From assembly GCA_029776465.1 (NCBI GenBank), contig JAKOTC010000112.1:1-8696 (forward strand): 8,696 bases of DNA. The letters are read 5' to 3'. How positions within the stretch are numbered: the stretch's first letter is position 1; the number at the start of each line of letters is the position of its first letter. Origin of the DNA: Bacillota bacterium (GTDB lineage Bacteria > Bacillota > Clostridia > Oscillospirales > JAKOTC01). The notes beneath the pieces were generated by a model. That model was not told the DNA's origin. It did not search any database and worked only from the letters and a program-made list of their open reading frames with translations. The translations under genes and the position numbers were made by a program. Shown here piece after piece: positions 7,974-8,696 of the stretch.

Positions 7974-8002
7974 ATTATAACAAAAAATCCCCCTTTTTTC
8001 AA
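7974..8002 (-). promoter_or_regulatory. typA promoter
   Basis: On the minus strand, TTGAAA (8002-7997) and TATAAT (7979-7974) are 17 bases apart, close to the sigma-A consensus. The spacer is made of homopolymer runs (AAA, GGGGG, TTTTTT). The leader to the typA start would be about 38 bases. A second TTGACA on this strand at 8030-8025 has no good -10 partner. Confidence 0.8.
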
Positions 8003-8034
8003 TGCTCTATACCGATTATATCTCCTGTCAAAAA

Positions 8035-8073
8035 TTGAACACATTCAAACCGTGAACTATTTAATGTCTGAAC
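8035..8073. promoter_or_regulatory. Repeated TGAAC boxes in the typA-marR divergent region
   Basis: TGAAC occurs on the + strand at 8036-8040, 8053-8057 and 8069-8073, spaced 17 and 16 bases, and the last ends directly before the -35 box of the marR promoter. The first is part of a perfect inverted repeat TTGAA-CACA-TTCAA (8035-8048). These could be operator sites, perhaps for the adjacent MarR protein, but no known operator is matched. Confidence 0.3.
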
Positions 8074-8102
8074 TTGATTTTCTTCCTTGCGGCCATTATA
8101 AT
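8074..8102 (+). promoter_or_regulatory. marR promoter
   Basis: TTGATT (8074-8079) and a perfect TATAAT (8097-8102) are 17 bases apart. Transcription would begin near 8109, just upstream of the AGAGGAAGG ribosome site at 8116-8124. Confidence 0.8.
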
Positions 8103-8128
8103 AGAAACAGATTGAAGAGGAAGGCGTG

Positions 8129-8164
8129 ATGAAATATCGGGATTTGAACTGTCGGCAGAGTTGA
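8129..8164 (+). other. 11-codon leader frame or frameshifted N-terminus of the MarR gene
   Basis: ATG 8129 has a good ribosome site (AGGAAGG at 8118-8124, four bases before) but encodes only MKYRDLNCRQS before TGA 8162-8164. That TGA overlaps the TTG 8161 start of the MarR frame (TTGA). Either this is a leader peptide translationally coupled to marR, or one base has been lost near 8138-8143, since the MarR frame upstream of 8161 reads FELSAEL, a natural helix start that would join MKYR. Confidence 0.4.
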
Positions 8165-8625
8165 AAGAGGTGCTGATTGCCTTTGGCCAGGCTCGCAGCA
8201 AGCTGTCAAAGGCGTGGCTTTCCCCGGACGCGGAGCTGGCGATTAAACCGGGAGAAGCGGATGTTATCGCCTTTATTCACCGGTATAGCGATGAACATCA
8301 CGGCGTCAACCCCTCCCAGATCGGCGACAGTTTGGGAATGTCCCGCCCGGCCGTGACGGCGGTTTTAAACTCCCTTCAGGAGAAGGGCTGCATTGAGCGC
8401 AGGCTTTCCACCGCAGATCGAAGGAGATTTGAGATCTTTTTGACTCCCGACAGCCGCAAGCAGGTGGATGATATGATCTGCCGAATGGATTCCTATGTCA
8501 AGCGGATTGTGCAGGAATTGGGGGAGGAGGACGCCGCCCAGCTGGTTCGCTTGATGACCCGGGTGCTTAAAATTCTGGCCAGCGATCCGCCTTGCAAGGA
8601 GAGCAAAAAAAAGCAATCCACATAA
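8161..8625 (+). CDS. MarR-family winged-helix transcriptional regulator
   Basis: A 154-residue protein (from TTG 8161) of the MarR family, homodimeric cytoplasmic DNA-binding regulators that usually repress nearby or own promoters until a small ligand binds. The winged helix is clear: helix-turn-helix around residues 49-76 (NPSQIGDSLGMSRPAVTAVL, LQEKGCIER) and the wing at 79-93 with the family signature D86-R-R-R and LTPDSRKQ. Flanking helices (IAFGQARSKLSKAW; MICRMDSYVKRIVQELG) would form the dimer domain. The C-terminus is Lys-rich (KESKKKQST). The 5' end is ambiguous: TTG 8161 has only a weak site before it, while the well-placed ATG 8129 is out of frame, so the true protein may be about 10 residues longer or coupled to a leader. 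It probably regulates itself or a gene beyond the right edge; the ligand is unknown. The 71 bases after the stop hold no feature I can support. Confidence 0.88.
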   Translation: MKEVLIAFGQARSKLSKAWLSPDAELAIKPGEADVIAFIHRYSDEHHGVNPSQIGDSLGMSRPAVTAVLNSLQEKGCIERRLSTADRRRFEIFLTPDSRKQVDDMICRMDSYVKRIVQELGEEDAAQLVRLMTRVLKILASDPPCKESKKKQST

Positions 8626-8696
8626 CGGCGCCCTCCCGGGGTTTTTGCGCAGGCTTTTTTAAGCAAAGGCTTGGATTTTATGAGGGCAGTTAAAAT

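Noticed and set aside
8626..8660. GC-rich stretch followed by T runs after marR as an intrinsic terminator
   Set aside because: Only a 3-4 base stem can form before TTTTT; not enough to call.

Overview
The window looks like a piece of a chromosome from an anaerobic Bacillota bacterium, probably a moderate-GC clostridium of the Oscillospiraceae type. This is an inference from four things: coding DNA that looks moderately GC-rich with AT-rich gaps, GGAGG-type ribosome sites, several TTG starts, and the gene families present (GH4 glycosidase, UROD/MtaA-like methyltransferases, COG0523 GTPase, TypA). I cannot name a species. No rRNA, tRNA, CRISPR array, insertion sequence or phage gene was recognised.

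Left part (1-3952, + strand): the C-terminal half of a GH4 glycosidase of the alpha-galacturonidase/alpha-galactosidase type, followed within about 13 bases by a UROD-superfamily protein of unknown function with a His-x-Asp-Gly motif. A 154-base AT-rich gap with an operator-like palindrome and direct repeats leads into a second, distantly related UROD-superfamily protein. This one carries the His-x-Cys...Cys zinc pattern of MtaA/MtbA methyltransferases. It overlaps by four bases (ATGA) with a CobW/COG0523 metallochaperone-type GTPase, and a strong intrinsic terminator ends the unit.

Middle part (3950-5072): the minus strand holds a decayed M14 zinc-carboxypeptidase-like lipoprotein gene. It can be followed from an intact ribosome site and signal peptide through at least four frame changes to a clear C-terminus, and a zinc-ligand His appears to be replaced by Gln. 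Divergent to it is a good sigma-A-type promoter for a xylose-isomerase-like TIM-barrel protein (probable sugar isomerase/epimerase).

Right part (6024-8696): a bidirectional terminator separates the TIM-barrel gene from typA (bipA), a ribosome-associated translational GTPase on the minus strand. TypA has a TTG start and a near-consensus promoter. Divergent from typA is a MarR-family repressor with its own near-consensus promoter. Its 5' end is unusual: the ATG next to the good ribosome site opens an 11-codon frame that overlaps the TTG of the MarR frame.

Working model (inference): GH4, the two UROD-like proteins, the GTPase and the TIM-barrel protein form a carbohydrate or one-carbon accessory neighbourhood, in which the GTPase may deliver metal to the adjacent zinc-type methyltransferase. 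No corrinoid protein or dedicated methyl-donor methyltransferase is visible in the window, so a complete methyl-transfer pathway is not shown. typA and marR look like an unrelated core region.
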